A stretch of DNA of 20,981 nt from positions 1 to 20,981 of the forward strand of contig CAUAGV010000007.1 of NCBI GenBank assembly GCA_958428675.1, read 5' to 3'. How positions within the stretch are numbered: position 1 is the first letter of the stretch; each line of letters opens with the position of its first letter. The notes below the pieces were generated by a model that saw nothing but the letters and a program-made list of their open reading frames with translations, was not told the origin of the DNA and did no database searches. Shown here piece after piece: positions 20,680 to 20,981 of the stretch. Position numbers and translations under genes: made by a program. Origin of the DNA: an uncultured Collinsella sp. Its GTDB lineage: Bacteria > Actinomycetota > Coriobacteriia > Coriobacteriales > Coriobacteriaceae.

Positions 20680-20799
20680 ATGATTGCCTGTCTCTTTGCT
20701 GCTCAGTTATCTCTCATATTTTTCTCTCATCTTCCTGTCATCTCTCATATTAGAGACGAATGAGAGACGAGAGATACGCGAGTGATGGACGAGCGAGGA

Positions 20800-20930
20800 T
20801 TTTCGGAGGGTCGGATATCGAGAGTGGATATTTGGACGGTTTTTGGGGCTTTTGGCGGCCGATTTCGCCCGAAAGTCCACGCTCGTTTGGCGAGTGTCCA
20901 AATTTCCACGCTCGTGCGGCGGTCACGGTA
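20800..20930. repeat. Non-coding repeat-rich segment at the right edge
   Basis: GAGAGTGGATATTTGGAC (20820-20837) is matched in inverted form at 20896-20913 (16 of 18). TCCACGCTCGT occurs twice as a direct repeat (20876-20886 and 20905-20915). No open frame here has a ribosome binding site. It could be an intergenic repeat family or a regulatory region for a gene beyond the window. Confidence 0.55.
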
Positions 20931-20952
20931 GCGCACAGAGATGTGGTGTAAG

Positions 20953-20981
20953 AGGCGGGGCATGCCCCGCCTCCGCCCTTT
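20953..20981. terminator. GC-rich palindrome, possible terminator at the window edge
   Basis: AGGCGGGGCATGCCCCGCCT (20953-20972) is a perfect 20-base palindrome, followed by CCGCCCTTT at the window end. It may be an intrinsic terminator cut off by the window, or a palindromic repeat. Which transcript it would serve cannot be told. Confidence 0.4.

Larger units (their letters stand above)
20537..20780. repeat. TATCTCTC repeat cluster upstream of the AlbA_2 gene
   Basis: TTATCTCTC occurs at 20541-20549 and 20554-20562, TATCTCTC again at 20574-20581, and ATCTCTCATATT twice (20709-20720 and 20740-20751, 31 bases apart, about three helical turns). Shorter or inverted forms lie at 20724-20730 (CTCTCAT), 20761-20767 (TGAGAGA) and 20770-20776 (AGAGATA). 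The stretch is AT-rich and non-coding, with iteron-like spacing that fits a cooperative DNA-binding protein. Confidence 0.65.

Noticed and set aside
20537..20780. CRISPR array
   Set aside because: The repeats are 8-12 bases, irregularly spaced and partly inverted; there are no regular spacers or cas genes.

Overview
This window looks like chromosomal DNA from a Collinsella-like member of the Coriobacteriia (Actinomycetota). That assignment is an inference. It rests on high-GC coding sequence with GC-rich third positions, a T-box-controlled pheST operon, a DUF4012 membrane protein, and a protein of the large DUF559/AbiEi-like paralogous family that I associate with Collinsella, Olsenella and Eggerthella. 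No database search was possible.

Layout. 1-38 is the tail of an upstream gene, followed by a strong terminator. 39-463 is non-coding and carries a 25-bp inverted repeat pair flanking a possible promoter, ahead of the DUF559/AbiEi-like gene (464-1537). A convergent zinc-dependent phospholipase C-like gene overlaps its stop codon. 2463-5179 (minus strand) is a group I ECF metal-uptake operon, cbiM(N)-cbiQ-cbiO. Its promoter carries a GTGTTAC-N14-GTAACAC palindrome matching the NikR operator described for deltaproteobacteria, so nickel is the favoured substrate. 5426-9386 (minus strand) is the pheS-pheT operon under a phenylalanine (UUC specifier) T-box. 9524-11107 (plus) is an M32 metallocarboxypeptidase. 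The 11.13-11.33 kb gap between convergent genes is packed with palindromes: a terminator, a REP-like element and another hairpin. 11327-16226 (minus) holds glmM, a DUF4012 protein and an EamA/DMT exporter.

A tRNA-Val(GAC) gene at 16516-16590 marks a change in character. Everything to its right looks accessory: a DUF5710 plus split zinc-ribbon protein, a GTGA-overlapping pair of small unknown genes that may be one frameshifted gene, an unknown 163-aa gene diverging from that pair across only 11 bp, and an AlbA_2/HATPase/winged-helix regulator. The regulator's AT-rich upstream region contains repeated TATCTCTC motifs, a perfect 18-bp-arm hairpin and a 7-bp-arm palindrome. The right edge (20.80-20.98 kb) is non-coding and repeat-rich.

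How the parts relate. The left two-thirds is housekeeping: metal uptake, Phe-tRNA charging, a peptidase and cell-wall precursor synthesis. The most interesting non-standard signals are the inverted-repeat/DUF559 unit (274-1537), the NikR-type operator with a promoter -35 box inside the preceding terminator loop (5237-5317), the palindrome cluster (11131-11328) and the repeat-laden AlbA_2 regulatory region (20537-20780).
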